From contig CALLWB010000011.1 in NCBI GenBank assembly GCA_938016265.1, positions 1 through 64,000 on the forward strand: a DNA stretch of 64,000 bases, read 5' to 3'. Positions 36,504 to 46,405 of the stretch are shown here, in pieces. Source of the DNA: an uncultured Saprospiraceae bacterium (GTDB lineage Bacteria; Bacteroidota; Bacteroidia; Chitinophagales; Saprospiraceae). The notes below the pieces were generated by a model, which searched no databases, was not told the origin of the DNA, and saw only the letters and a list, made by a program, of their open reading frames with translations. The translations under genes were made by a program, and so were the position numbers. Position 1 is the stretch's first letter. Each line of letters begins with the position of its first letter.

Positions 36504-38438
36504 ATGAACAAATTATTCCTTTCAATCCTCTTTACACTCCTTACCTTTTATTCCTTTGCACAAGGTGTCTCGATCAATAATACAGGAGCAGTTCCTAATC
36601 CGAATGCGATGCTCGATGTATCCGCAGATGATAAAGGTGTTTTAGTGACCAGATTAACCACGGTAGCACGCACCACATTAGGCACGGCCTTAGGCGCTGG
36701 CGATAATGGAATGTTGGTATACGACAAAGATTTATTGGTCTTTTATTATTGGGATGGCACACAATGGGTGCTTATTGGTACTGGGACCGGGAGCGACAAT
36801 CAAAATTTGACAGGCGCTAGTTTGACAGGTACTTCCTTGCAAATTGACATTGAAAACGGGAACTCTGCTACTGTAGATTTAGCACCATTACAAGATGGGA
36901 CAGGAACAGATACACAAAATTTGACAGGAGCCACTTTATCAGGTACATCCTTGCAAATTGATATTGAAAACGGAAATCCCGCCGTTGTAGATTTGGCTCC
37001 CCTGCAGGACGGCACAGGAACGGACAATCAACATTTGACAGGCGCTAGTTTGACAGGGACTTCCTTACAAATTGATATTGAAGATGGGAACTCTGCCATG
37101 GTAGACCTAGTAGGTTTGCAAGATGGAACGGGGACGGACAATCAACATTTGACAGGTGCTAGTTTGACAGGGACCTCCTTACAAATTGATATTGAAGATG
37201 GGAACTCTGCCATGGTTGACCTAGCAGGTTTGCAAGATGGGACGGGAACAGACAATCAGGATTTATCTTTGTCTGGCGACATCCTTTCTTTATCGAACGA
37301 TGGAACCCCAGTAGACTTATCAACCTTAAAGGATCATGATTGGTATGAAGTAGGCGGAACAACTCAATCAGACGCAATTACAGATCGAATATACACAGAA
37401 GGAAGAGTTGGAATAGGGACCAATAACCCTTTGAGAGAATTTCATGTAAGAAGTGGTCTAACCTATGTTTCTATGTTTGAATCTACAGGCAGCAATTCAG
37501 GTATTTCATTTCCAAATTCTAGTTCTACTATTTCAACGCAAGCAATAAGAAGTGCTGGAAATAATATGCAAATTATTAATGACGCCACCCCTATGCTCCA
37601 TATAGATGGAGGTACGGCAAACTATAGTCATGTTGGTATTGGAACGAGCACACCTGATACAAAACTAACCATCCGCAATACGGATGGTCGATTTATAAAA
37701 ATGGAATCAGAAGGCTTGGTAGGCAATGCAGCCTCTACTAATTATATGGGTGCGTATGATACCCAAGGAGATCGTTTTTGGTACTTAGGAGAAGGATCAA
37801 GTATCGATAAAAAAATAACATTAGCAGCAGGATCTGCTTCCATAACCGATTATAATATGGATTTTGAACTAGGCGGCACTTCCCGAATGTACATCCAATC
37901 GGATGGTGATATCGGTATTGGAACCACTTCCCCAACAGAAAAACTGGAGGTCCAGGGAGCAGTTAAAATCGTAGATGGTACAGAAGGAGACGGCAAAGTC
38001 CTAACTTCCGATGGGAGTGGTAAGGCTAGCTGGCAGACGCCCTCTACTTCCCTTCTATTAAGTGTAGCCTATCCACAAGGAAACGCCACCGTTCCAGACA
38101 GTACGTTTTTAGCTGCAGATGGTGTCGTCACTTTAGCTAGTTTTACCGCCCCTAGCGATGGCTTGTATATGGTTTGTGCAGTTGCAACAATCACTATTAA
38201 AGGCGGTCTGTTTGGAGACTATGCTAACTTTCAACAAAATTCTCAGACCTATTTTGGACTTTTTGGAGGAGGTAGCTCTGCTAATGAGGAGCACTTGTCA
38301 GAAGACCCCACCAAGCAAATATCCGTTAGTTATTTGTTTGACTTGACAGCGGGTGAGGTGGTTGACTTTAGAGTTGGACAACAACGGGCTACTGCGTTTG
38401 GTTTTTATGGGTTGGAAATGCGGGTGGTTAAGTTTTAG
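36504..38438 (+). CDS. Secreted fibre-like repeat protein with C1q/TNF-like C-terminal domain
   Basis: 644 residues. Signal peptide 1-20. Residues about 22-95 are a head region common in Bacteroidota fibre proteins (GAVPNPNAMLDVSADDKGVL, FYYWDGTQWVLIG). Four tandem 38-residue repeats follow (about 94-245: NLTGASLTGTSLQIDI, VDLAPLQDGTGTD). Next are phage tail-fibre-like strands (RVGIGTNNPLREFHV, HVGIGTSTPDTKL, DIGIGTTSPTEKL). The last 130 residues resemble a C1q/TNF jelly roll (VTLASFTAPSDGLYMVCAVAT, GEVVDFRVGQQRATAFGFYG). It probably forms a trimeric surface fibre. A hairpin terminator follows. Confidence 0.82.
   Translation: MNKLFLSILFTLLTFYSFAQGVSINNTGAVPNPNAMLDVSADDKGVLVTRLTTVARTTLGTALGAGDNGMLVYDKDLLVFYYWDGTQWVLIGTGTGSDNQNLTGASLTGTSLQIDIENGNSATVDLAPLQDGTGTDTQNLTGATLSGTSLQIDIENGNPAVVDLAPLQDGTGTDNQHLTGASLTGTSLQIDIEDGNSAMVDLVGLQDGTGTDNQHLTGASLTGTSLQIDIEDGNSAMVDLAGLQDGTGTDNQDLSLSGDILSLSNDGTPVDLSTLKDHDWYEVGGTTQSDAITDRIYTEGRVGIGTNNPLREFHVRSGLTYVSMFESTGSNSGISFPNSSSTISTQAIRSAGNNMQIINDATPMLHIDGGTANYSHVGIGTSTPDTKLTIRNTDGRFIKMESEGLVGNAASTNYMGAYDTQGDRFWYLGEGSSIDKKITLAAGSASITDYNMDFELGGTSRMYIQSDGDIGIGTTSPTEKLEVQGAVKIVDGTEGDGKVLTSDGSGKASWQTPSTSLLLSVAYPQGNATVPDSTFLAADGVVTLASFTAPSDGLYMVCAVATITIKGGLFGDYANFQQNSQTYFGLFGGGSSANEEHLSEDPTKQISVSYLFDLTAGEVVDFRVGQQRATAFGFYGLEMRVVKF
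36783..37239 (+). repeat. Tandem 114-bp coding repeats (four copies)
   Basis: Units of 114 bp begin at about 36783, 36897, 37011 and 37125 inside the fibre-like gene. The third and fourth are nearly identical at DNA level, indicating recent duplication and probable length variation between strains. Confidence 0.85.
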
Positions 38439-38467
38439 CTATTTGTAGGAAGGGTTTTTGCAGGAAG

Positions 38468-38498
38468 GATAGGGGCTAGGTTTGGTTTAGCCCCTATC
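38468..38498. terminator. Hairpin terminator between convergent genes
   Basis: GATAGGGGCTA (38468-38478) pairs perfectly with TAGCCCCTATC (38488-38498) around a 9-nt loop. It lies 30 bp past the fibre-like gene and 75 bp past the stop of the convergent gene, and may serve both. Confidence 0.7.
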
Positions 38499-38572
38499 TA
38501 ACTGCCTACTCTATATTTATATCTGTTGACTTAACTTTTAAAATTCCTTGGTAGTTGTGATTAGCTGTTGTC

Positions 38573-39517
38573 TCACTTCCCAGTGCTAAAGAAGGAATGT
38601 CCGACGGAGAAGGAATACCATATTTTTTTGTTATAAAACCAATCATTTCCAACACCGCTTGCAAAATCTTGCCCAAGAACAAACCCCACATTAAAACCGT
38701 CTAAGTCAAAAACTAGTCCTGTACTCCAAGTCACTCCAGGAAGAACGCTAGCATTTCCTTTTGTGTTAACATTTGATGTTTCACTATTACCAACGTTGAT
38801 ATAAGACAGTCCTAAGGTACCAGGAATAACAACAAAGTGGTTTTTCTTCCTTGAAATTCTTATCCGTGGGCCTATGTATGCACCCAAAGTAATATCTGTG
38901 GTTAGATTAAAATTTATGGTATCATTTTTTGGTCGAAGTTTAAATGGAATGGTCATAAATCCAGAGGTAAGATTGACCAAATGTCTCCAATTTAGAGAAT
39001 AAATGTCTTCAATTTTTCCTTTTAGTTTTAATTCTTCGAATTCCGTTTTTGGTAGTGCTAATTTTAGTTCATCTCTTCCTCTTAGCTCTACATGCACGGG
39101 CTTTTTCGATTTTTCAAATTCAAGATAGGCATTTAGCAATTCTAGTGTTTCAGTTGTAAGCCTTGCACTATCAATATTCCCTTCACTAAAAAGTTTCAAT
39201 TGATCTAAAAAACCTTCTCCTACTATAGATTTTTCTTGAGATAAATTTTGGGGCTCAGTTGATACATTTTTTCCCCAATTCGGATAACCAAATATCACGT
39301 ACTCCTTACCTTCATTTGTTTTCATTGTATCAAAACCAGAATACACCCTGAATCCGTCATTGACATGATAAATCGTATCAAGCAGCAGTTCATATCTTTC
39401 ATTAACTGAATAGAATTGGATTCTATCACTCATTTGAAGTCCAACTTTTTTTCCTTTCTGGGCAAAAACTGATACACCAAAAAGTGTCAAGATAAATAAG
39501 ACTATTTTACTTTTCAT
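38573..39517 (-). CDS. Secreted or outer-membrane protein of unknown function
   Basis: 314 residues. Signal peptide 1-19 (VSVFAQ). A mixed N-terminal half precedes a beta-rich half with alternating hydrophobic strands (TTDITLGAYIGPRIRI, HFVVIPGTLGLSYINVG, STGLVFDLDGFNVGFVLGQD, IWYSFSVGHSFF), which resembles the end of a small outer-membrane beta-barrel, with an aromatic residue close to the C-terminus. No family name can be given. Confidence 0.7.
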   Translation of the reverse strand: MKSKIVLFILTLFGVSVFAQKGKKVGLQMSDRIQFYSVNERYELLLDTIYHVNDGFRVYSGFDTMKTNEGKEYVIFGYPNWGKNVSTEPQNLSQEKSIVGEGFLDQLKLFSEGNIDSARLTTETLELLNAYLEFEKSKKPVHVELRGRDELKLALPKTEFEELKLKGKIEDIYSLNWRHLVNLTSGFMTIPFKLRPKNDTINFNLTTDITLGAYIGPRIRISRKKNHFVVIPGTLGLSYINVGNSETSNVNTKGNASVLPGVTWSTGLVFDLDGFNVGFVLGQDFASGVGNDWFYNKKIWYSFSVGHSFFSTGK

Positions 39518-39903
39518 TTTTCATTTTTTTTATTGTTAACCATTTTTAAGTTTATAACCAATTACAAGTCCCCATCATTCCGCGATGAAGAGCATTCCCT
39601 TCATCCAAACCCCAAAATACCCCCCTCCCCCGCAACAATCAACCTTCAAATATCCCATTCTGTGAAAAAATATCACCCCAAAAAAACAAACCAATCCCAC
39701 CCAACCTCACTGACAACCAGCAAAATTAGACCTATTCAAAAGCCATCATGTGAAAAATAACGAAAGGTGATATACTAAAAATAAACATCCACGTACTCAA
39801 AAAAGAACCCACTTTCGCTACACTTATTGCTCTACCCAAACGGAAGGAAAGCAGGCCATTTTCTTCAATCAATTGAATTACAGAAACGTTGTTGGGAGGA
39901 GCA
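39518..39903. other. Intergenic region without recognised features
   Basis: A-rich and C-rich low-complexity stretch; the frame 39533-39760 (plus) has no coding character. No hairpin or RNA gene was found. Confidence 0.5.
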
Positions 39904-40410
39904 TCACATGGTAAGTTTTACTAGGGTACAACCTCCATCTGTAATCTCGACAGTGGCTATTTGTTCACTCCAGCCACATACCGCCCTATATTCATAAACC
40001 CCGGGAGGAAGCTCGAAAGTGGCCGTGCCAGGATCATTACAGGTTGGCATCTGACTGTCAGAATATTCCATGGTAACAAAAGGGAGATCCCAAAAAATTT
40101 CAATTTTTACGCGCATATCTGCGCCACAACTCAAGTCGTCCGTCCAAAATGTGGCGAAACCAGAAGCACAATCTTCCTCGGTACGAACGCCACAATCCAC
40201 ACAGTCTGTACCGCAATCACAAAACGGATCTATCCCAATATCATCGCAAAAGCCATTGTTTGCGTACTCGCAGGTGTTATTGCATTCTGGCGTGTTACTC
40301 GTCGCATTTGGGTCTTCTTTTTCACAACCAACGAAGATAAAAAGGACTAGAGTAAACAGAAGAGAAAACAAACGGGTAAACTTGGAGGGATTTTGTTTAT
40401 TGAAAAGCAT
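39904..40410 (-). CDS. Cys-rich lipoprotein of unknown function
   Basis: 168 residues from the ATG at 40410. A lipoprotein signal ends at FVGCEKE (Cys about 29). A compact Cys cluster follows (CNNTCEYANNGFCDD, FCDCGTDCVDC), reminiscent of small disulfide-rich or LNR-like repeats, then a beta-rich domain (VKIEIFWDLPFVTMEY, PPGVYEYRAVCGW). The longer frame adds 9 residues without improving the signal peptide. Probably surface-exposed; no function can be assigned. Confidence 0.7.
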   Translation of the reverse strand: MLFNKQNPSKFTRLFSLLFTLVLFIFVGCEKEDPNATSNTPECNNTCEYANNGFCDDIGIDPFCDCGTDCVDCGVRTEEDCASGFATFWTDDLSCGADMRVKIEIFWDLPFVTMEYSDSQMPTCNDPGTATFELPPGVYEYRAVCGWSEQIATVEITDGGCTLVKLTM

Positions 40411-40605
40411 AATTTTTGTTTTTTGAGTAAAGCACACATCCTACGTATCGGCAACCTCTGTCGCCTTCCGTTGCGCAGCAGGCAGGCCTGCCTATCACGC
40501 TAGAGCAGCACTTCAAATTTGATTGGTAATTAGTTAATGAAGTAATAGTACCCGACAGAAAACCACCATTAACTATTACACCATTAACCATTATCTATTC
40601 TCCAT

Positions 40606-41922
40606 TTATTTTACTACAGTAATCAATTGATGCACCACTGCACCTTCCACCGCGGCAACTACTGTATACAACCCTTCAGTTGGCAAAGAAACCGACTGCG
40701 TCCAATCCTTTCCAGTAAAACCAGGAACCGTCTCCCAGACTACCCGACCCAAACCGTCAGTGATGGATACTCGAGAAGGAGTAACAGAAATCCCTTCCAA
40801 CTGAATTTGAAAATTACCACTTGATGGATTTGGGTAAACGGCCAACTGACCGATGTCACGTTTTTCTAAATTGGTGTTGCTGGTATTCAATGACGTATTG
40901 TAGGTTTGCACCAACCCAAAATTAGAATAATCACAACAGGCGCCCAGGATAAAACGGCCTCCATTTTGGGTGGTTGCTACAGCACCACCGTAGGAAGTGC
41001 CTGACTTGGTAAGCGTTGCCCCGACCTGTGTCCAGACACCAGACATTTCTTCATATTGTCGAACCTCATTCGTATTAATCCCACCGCTTACAATCGATTT
41101 TCCGTCTCCTGAAATTGCCACCGCCGAGCCAACAGGATCCGACACACTGCCCAAGGCACTCCAAGCGCCACCAGTCTCTTCATACACTGAAAATCCATTT
41201 CCACCATTCCCTGAAACCACCCGGCTGCCATCTGCTGAAAGTCCAACACTGGTAGAAAAACCGGTTAAGGTACTGCCCACTTGTGTCCAGCTGCCACCAG
41301 ATTCATCGTAGACGGTTGCTCCACTTGCACCGTTTGTAACAGCAACACGAGTCCCATCTGCAGAGAGCGCAACATCGGAGCTACTAGCAGATGGAATATC
41401 CGCACCAAGCTTTGACCAGGAATAACCAGATGCCTCATAGACTCGGGTGACAGAACCGTAACCGGTAGTCACTGCTAATCTATTGCCATCACCGGATAGG
41501 TCAATTTCCCATCCAAATTCATCACCGGAAGCTCCGGCTATAATTTGTTGACCAAAGGAGGTCCAGACACCTCCATAGTCTTGATAGATAGTGACCATGC
41601 TGTTGCCAATCGAGCCTATTGCAATGCGTTGTCCGTCGTCAGAAATCGCAACTGAGATACCGAAAGATGTCCCTCCAGGCCCAAAAATATCACTACCGAC
41701 TTGCGTCCAGCCGTTGCCTGATTCTTCATAAACTTTTACAATTCCCGTGCTGCTGAATGCTCCTGGCTCCCCAAACACCATTCGCTTACCATCTGCGGTG
41801 ATATCTACATCACTGCCTGCAAAATAGTTTGCGCCGCCGCCGACAAAGTCTGTTCCAAATTGTGTTTGTGCCGTAAGCCCGACACAGGTAAAACAAAATA
41901 ATAGGTGGAGTAAAGTTTTCAT
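40606..41922 (-). CDS. Secreted beta-propeller-like repeat protein with T9SS sorting domain
   Basis: 438 residues. Signal peptide 1-18. Seven or so repeats of 40-55 residues (SGNGWTQVGSDIFGPGGTS, AISDDGQRIAIGSIG, DLSGDGNRLAVTTGYG, ALSADGTRVAVTNG, GLSADGSRVVSGNGG), diverged forms of the repeats in the 12839-14341 protein. Residues about 355-438 are a T9SS type A tail (AVYPNPSSGNFQIQL, LPTEGLYTVVAAVEGAVVHQLITV). Its position 26 kb from the paralogue suggests an old duplication. Likely a surface adhesin or binding protein. Confidence 0.87.
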   Translation of the reverse strand: MKTLLHLLFCFTCVGLTAQTQFGTDFVGGGANYFAGSDVDITADGKRMVFGEPGAFSSTGIVKVYEESGNGWTQVGSDIFGPGGTSFGISVAISDDGQRIAIGSIGNSMVTIYQDYGGVWTSFGQQIIAGASGDEFGWEIDLSGDGNRLAVTTGYGSVTRVYEASGYSWSKLGADIPSASSSDVALSADGTRVAVTNGASGATVYDESGGSWTQVGSTLTGFSTSVGLSADGSRVVSGNGGNGFSVYEETGGAWSALGSVSDPVGSAVAISGDGKSIVSGGINTNEVRQYEEMSGVWTQVGATLTKSGTSYGGAVATTQNGGRFILGACCDYSNFGLVQTYNTSLNTSNTNLEKRDIGQLAVYPNPSSGNFQIQLEGISVTPSRVSITDGLGRVVWETVPGFTGKDWTQSVSLPTEGLYTVVAAVEGAVVHQLITVVK

Positions 41923-42358
41923 AATAATAATTTTTTCTGATTGAATAATAAAGGAATGTTTAGAAGTAAGAAGACATGCGAGGGTAGATGCACAGGCAAA
42001 ACACCTATGCTTGACAACTTGCTTACTCCACTAATTTTATTGATTTTAATAGCTTAACATACGGATGATGGTATACATAGCTTTTGGTTTTATGGTATCT
42101 TTTGGTAGTGTTTGTCTTCTGTCAAAAGATACTTTGGGTTTCAAAATTTGGTCTCGTTCGCTGGTATATTTTATAAATCGCCTAACCACACATAAAACGA
42201 ATTATACATCTATAAATCACTAGCAGACAATTCTCAAAGTTATTTTTTCTTCTAATGTTTTCTACGTCCCAATTCTGGCTATTCTCCATGCTTTTCCTGA
42301 CATATATACCTTTATTATGGTACAAGTTCCCGATTTTTTGAAATTCGGTAGATTACCT
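41923..42358. other. Intergenic region without recognised features
   Basis: AT-rich spacer between two minus-strand genes. It should hold the promoter of the propeller-like gene, but no clear TAnnTTTG match on the minus strand was found, nor any RNA or strong hairpin. Confidence 0.5.
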
Positions 42359-43096
42359 TTAGTCAGACATCAAACCAATTTGGTATGCGTAAATGGCCAG
42401 ACCGATACTACTTTTCACATTCAACTTTCTGATCAATCGTTTCCGGTAGGTATCAATTGTATGTTTGCTTAGGAATAACACTTCGGCTATTTCCTTGGTC
42501 GTTTGTTCTTTGGCTATGCCGATTAGTATTTCTTTTTCCCGTTTGCTAAGTGTTATGTTGTTTGATTTTTGAAAGCTCGATTTCAAATCTTTCAGCGTCG
42601 ATCGGTTGGTCAGCACTTCATCAATATCGAGGGCAAAAACCAAGGCCAGCGTTGCTTCACCTGCAAAATTATACTCCACTGGTTTTACAGAAAAAAACAC
42701 ATATCTCCAAGAACCATCAAACTTTTTGACACGAGCAACGGAATTGAAAGTAGACTTCGAGTTTTCCTTGAAAAAAACCAACCCAGAAATAATCAGATCA
42801 AAGTTGGAAGGATGAAGCACTTTTCTAAAAAAATCAAGACTTTTCAGCTTGTTTACATAGGAGGGCCGAACTCCTAAATAATTTAGGGCATTTACATTAA
42901 AGTATACGGGAGTGTTCGTTGTTAAATCAACAATAACAATGTATCCTTCAAACAAATGGTCCAACTTCTTCACTTGATCTAGGGCAATTTTCTTTATTTG
43001 ACGCAACTGTATACTCCCCTTCTCCACTTGCTCCAGCAGCGCGATCAAACTTTTGTGGATTTTGGACATAGAATTGATTGTATTTTCTTGTTGCAT
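42359..43096 (-). CDS. PAS-LuxR transcriptional regulator
   Basis: 245 residues from the ATG at 43096; the frame is open to 43195 but the extra residues look unrelated. A PAS-like domain spans about 35-160 (LFEGYIVIVDLTTNTPVYFN, VKKFDGSWRYVFFSVKPVEY). The C-terminal LuxR helix-turn-helix is clear (LSKREKEILIGIAKEQTTKE, IAEVLFLSKHTIDTYRKRL). This is a soluble sensor-regulator fusion without a phospho-acceptor domain. Its ligand and targets are not evident. It is transcribed away from a long gap that separates it from the 44060 gene. Confidence 0.85.
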   Translation of the reverse strand: MQQENTINSMSKIHKSLIALLEQVEKGSIQLRQIKKIALDQVKKLDHLFEGYIVIVDLTTNTPVYFNVNALNYLGVRPSYVNKLKSLDFFRKVLHPSNFDLIISGLVFFKENSKSTFNSVARVKKFDGSWRYVFFSVKPVEYNFAGEATLALVFALDIDEVLTNRSTLKDLKSSFQKSNNITLSKREKEILIGIAKEQTTKEIAEVLFLSKHTIDTYRKRLIRKLNVKSSIGLAIYAYQIGLMSD

Positions 43097-43370
43097 TTGC
43101 GCCTTCAAAGTTATTTTATCCGGATATCTTTTTTGCGTCCTGTATTTAGGTAATACCCTTATCAACCAATCAAATACTACCATTAACAGGTACAACCACT
43201 GCTGAACTAGCTTGCAAATTGTTATTCAATGCATCTGTTTTTTACGAGTTCACTCTTTGTCGGAAAATACTTTTTCCTGGAATGCTGTTTTAAATGGGAG
43301 GAGCAACAAACAAATTCTGCCACCCCTCCACTTCTAAACATATTTTCCTCCTACCTAATTTTGTGCTTTG

Positions 43371-43604
43371 TTATTCGGCTAGCAGCTTGATTTGTTGGTC
43401 TTCCAGACTCAATAGCCTCTTAAGCTCTCCACATTTTTTAATATCCAATAAATTGGGGATACAGGCACGTCCGGGACTCCGGTTAGTAGGGAATTGACAG
43501 GTTGATGTGCGCTGATCCCTGATGCATACTCCTTTGTTTGGAGTACCGGCAGGATGTTCCATTTTACAATCATGTTTAGAAGTTTTAAGGCTGGCAACAT
43601 TCAA
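43371..43604 (-). CDS. Candidate small Cys-containing peptide
   Basis: 77 residues from a TTG, or 63 from an internal ATG at 43562. Five Cys (13, 27, 36, 48, 58) are spaced by 9-13 residues, with CQFPTNRSPGRACIPNLL and a charged, helical C-terminus (KKCGELKRLLSLEDQQIK). No signal peptide. Competing frames overlap it. Nothing proves translation, but the Cys spacing and helical tail make it the best candidate in this gap. A modified-peptide precursor is conceivable; no modifying enzyme is adjacent. Confidence 0.28.
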   Translation of the reverse strand: MNVASLKTSKHDCKMEHPAGTPNKGVCIRDQRTSTCQFPTNRSPGRACIPNLLDIKKCGELKRLLSLEDQQIKLLAE

Positions 43605-44059
43605 AATTTCGTGTCTACTTAATTCTAAATGTTAACCCGTTTAAAATTTGATTTCCTTGTAATGTTTAACCTTGATTAATATTCATTACAATTGGTCAAT
43701 TATCTTAATGCAAGATATAGGTAATGCAAAATTTGCGCAACTGTCAAAAATTGCTGTTTGTGAGAGAAAAACGTAGTTATATTTCGTACAAAACCCACAT
43801 AAACCAATATATATCAACAAATTAAGACTACCGATTTTTAGGAAAACAATCATTTTTTTTGGGTATAAAGTAGATTTTACATTTGTTTTAGATACTAAAA
43901 TCTAGTGGGGAGTTACTTTGTGGTAGATGGAATAGTGGAATCCCCGACAGCCTATTCGTATGGAAACAAATTCCATTATATAAAATGCTAAACAACTTAA
44001 AGTAAAATCAGTATTACAACAATGATATTTCTAGTATTTTTTATACATTTGAATAGTTC
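43605..44059. other. Intergenic region upstream of the 44060 gene
   Basis: Strongly AT-rich. No RNA gene, hairpin or ORF is supported. The promoter of the 44060 gene should lie here, but no exact TAnnTTTG element was located. Confidence 0.5.
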
Positions 44060-45523
44060 ATGTCCTATAAAATCAACGATCTATTCATGAAAAGGAATAA
44101 ACTGTTCCATATTTTTTACACGCTTTCCCCAAAGGAAATAAAAGACCTGAAGATCTTTGTTTGTGGACATAAGCCGGCTACCATTGCCACAGTAGTAGAT
44201 TTCCTGGCTGCAAACAGGGCGAAGTTTGAACCTGAAAATTTTGAAGAACTTCGAATAAAAGCTAGCAAAAAATTGTCCCTGCAAGGACCAAAAAACGACC
44301 AGAAGTTGAGGCGCTTGTTTGCGGACACCATGCAACTTCTAAACGATTTTCTAATGTTTCGGGAGGTAAAAACAAACCGTCCAATAGCACAACAACTGCT
44401 GCAGGAACAGTACAAATACAGACTACTCCACCCCTATTACGAAACGTCAATAAAAGAGTCAATCAACGAACTAACTGCAAACATTGTCCGTGATTTCAAT
44501 TATCATCAGAAGATGTTCCGGCTCCGAAAAGAGACGTACTTTTATTTGAATCCAACCAAAATCACTGAGATTAATGCCATCAGAGAATTGGAGGGCATTC
44601 ACCACCACCTCGATTTAGATTATCTCCTGACCAAACTGCATTATATCGTCCAGGTGAAAATAGCTCAATTAGTCCAAGAGCAAGAAACAACAAAAGGAAC
44701 GCTGGACCTTGTACTACCAAATACCGACCGATTTGCAAACAATGTGCTCGTATTATTTTATCTGGAGTTTGTAGCACTAATAGACCATCCACAAGAAGCA
44801 GGCTTTTTGAAATTAAAATCAACATGGTTTGAAATTGAAAATAAGTTTAGCACGGATGTTCGCTACCAATTGTTTTATCAATTGATAAATATGGCGTGGT
44901 TTTCCTGTGTAGGAGCAAAACGCACTACTGAAATATTCAAGATATTGGTACATGGTTTCGAAGAGGAAATCCTAGTAAATGCGGGTTATCTTGAAACCAA
45001 TATGTTCAACAATTTTGTAGATATAGGCTGCAGTCTCAAAGAATTTAAAAAAGTGACTGCTTTCATAGAAAAGTGTATTCCTTACCTTCGAGCTGGCCGA
45101 GATAAAAAAGAAAATATTACTCGATTGTATGAGGCATTTCTGTTGTTTGGAGAGGGGCAATTTGACGAGGCCTTGCTGAAGACAAATTTTGTTGAATTTA
45201 GCGACCCATCTTATGGTCTGCGCGCATATCCACTAGTTATTAAATGTTTGTATGAAACCAAAAAATCAAAAGGGTTTGAAGAAATTGAAACTCGCTGCAA
45301 TGCCTACAAGCAATACCTGCACCGCAAACATAAACAAGGGTTTATCAACAAGCTGTCCAGAGAAGAAAATTTGAATTTCATGAAAATTGTCCGGCAACTC
45401 CCAAATGCCTCCTCCAGCAAATATGCAAGAATCAGTCCCGATATGCTGTTGGAACAAACGAAAACCATGCAGCGATTGATAAACCGTGCATGGTTGTTGG
45501 AAAAAATTAACGCGCTTCCCTAG
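44060..45523 (+). CDS. Large helical protein of a Saprospiraceae-type uncharacterised family
   Basis: 487 residues, all helical, no signal peptide or membrane segment. The N-terminus has the pattern FYTLSPKEIKDLKIFVCGHK and DQKLRRLFADTMQLLNDFL, which I recognise from a family of 450-550-residue proteins present in multiple copies in Saprospiraceae genomes, always unannotated. The remainder (YLETNMFNNFVDIGCSLKEF, LFGEGQFDEALLKTNF) looks like TPR-type helical repeats. A scaffold or regulatory role is a guess. It stands alone and converges on a small secreted protein gene 17 bp away. Confidence 0.75.
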   Translation: MSYKINDLFMKRNKLFHIFYTLSPKEIKDLKIFVCGHKPATIATVVDFLAANRAKFEPENFEELRIKASKKLSLQGPKNDQKLRRLFADTMQLLNDFLMFREVKTNRPIAQQLLQEQYKYRLLHPYYETSIKESINELTANIVRDFNYHQKMFRLRKETYFYLNPTKITEINAIRELEGIHHHLDLDYLLTKLHYIVQVKIAQLVQEQETTKGTLDLVLPNTDRFANNVLVLFYLEFVALIDHPQEAGFLKLKSTWFEIENKFSTDVRYQLFYQLINMAWFSCVGAKRTTEIFKILVHGFEEEILVNAGYLETNMFNNFVDIGCSLKEFKKVTAFIEKCIPYLRAGRDKKENITRLYEAFLLFGEGQFDEALLKTNFVEFSDPSYGLRAYPLVIKCLYETKKSKGFEEIETRCNAYKQYLHRKHKQGFINKLSREENLNFMKIVRQLPNASSSKYARISPDMLLEQTKTMQRLINRAWLLEKINALP

Positions 45524-45540
45524 GAGGCTTCCACTCCAAT

Positions 45541-45903
45541 TTACTGAAAAACTAAGGTTTGTGTTTCGCCTCCAACTTCAACGACTACCGTTTTTTCGCC
45601 TTCTGGAAGTTCCAGGGACGACAAGTCAAAATGGGGGTCTGTTGAGGTGACTTGAAACAAGACTTCGCCCTGTGATGAATAGACGGTTACCGTTACTTCC
45701 ATTCCTTCACGCATGTTTGGATACGCAAACTCAATTGGCTCTTCGGTTAGTCCTTGTAAAACGACACTGATTCCTCCATTAAACAAACCTATAGAAAGGC
45801 GAGAGTCTGGTGTTTCAAAAGAAGTCATAGCGTACGTGGTGAGGGAAAATGTGCTTAGTAGTAGACAGACCATTCCCATTAGAAAAATTTGCATTTTTTT
45901 CAT
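45541..45903 (-). CDS. Small secreted protein of unknown function
   Basis: 120 residues. Signal peptide 1-25 (ends TTYAM). The mature part is a single beta-sandwich-like domain with acidic character (GMEVTVTVYSSQGEVLFQV, LPEGEKTVVVEVGGETQTLV), reminiscent of isolated T9SS-type or Ig-like C-terminal domains but without a preceding catalytic part. Function unknown. Confidence 0.65.
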   Translation of the reverse strand: MKKMQIFLMGMVCLLLSTFSLTTYAMTSFETPDSRLSIGLFNGGISVVLQGLTEEPIEFAYPNMREGMEVTVTVYSSQGEVLFQVTSTDPHFDLSSLELPEGEKTVVVEVGGETQTLVFQ

Positions 45904-46405
45904 TTTTAAAGCTTTTAAGGTGTTAATAAGGCAAAGAGGTGCCCCGCCAACAATCAGACTATTTCTGATTCTGGCAATTCAAAAAAAATATTAGTTGCTC
46001 AGAAATGAGCGGTTGAAATGTTGATCTCTTTATTAAAGGATCATCAAGAAAAGGATTGTGTGATTTTTACATTGTTCGATTTGTTTTTAATTGATTAATT
46101 GTTTTCTAATTACATCTGCAAGTAGCAACAATTCATCAAACAATAAAAAACCATTATTTCTGAAATGTAAATTCCTAACGGGTATTTTTTAAAAAAAATC
46201 AAACTAAACACCTTGGCAATCAGACAACTAAGACCGTCTTTAAAAATATTCTTAACAAGGGAAAATTAGTTTTCCCAAGGCATTGGGAAGTAGAAAGGAC
46301 TAGGTAATGAATTGATTCACGCCCACAACATCGGTGCAATCATTGCGAAAAACAATATCAAACCATCAATTGATGCTTACTAAAGATTGATATGATCCTT
46401 ATTTA
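45904..46405. other. Intergenic region without recognised features
   Basis: AT-rich spacer between two minus-strand genes; no supported ORF, RNA gene or terminator-like hairpin. Confidence 0.5.
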
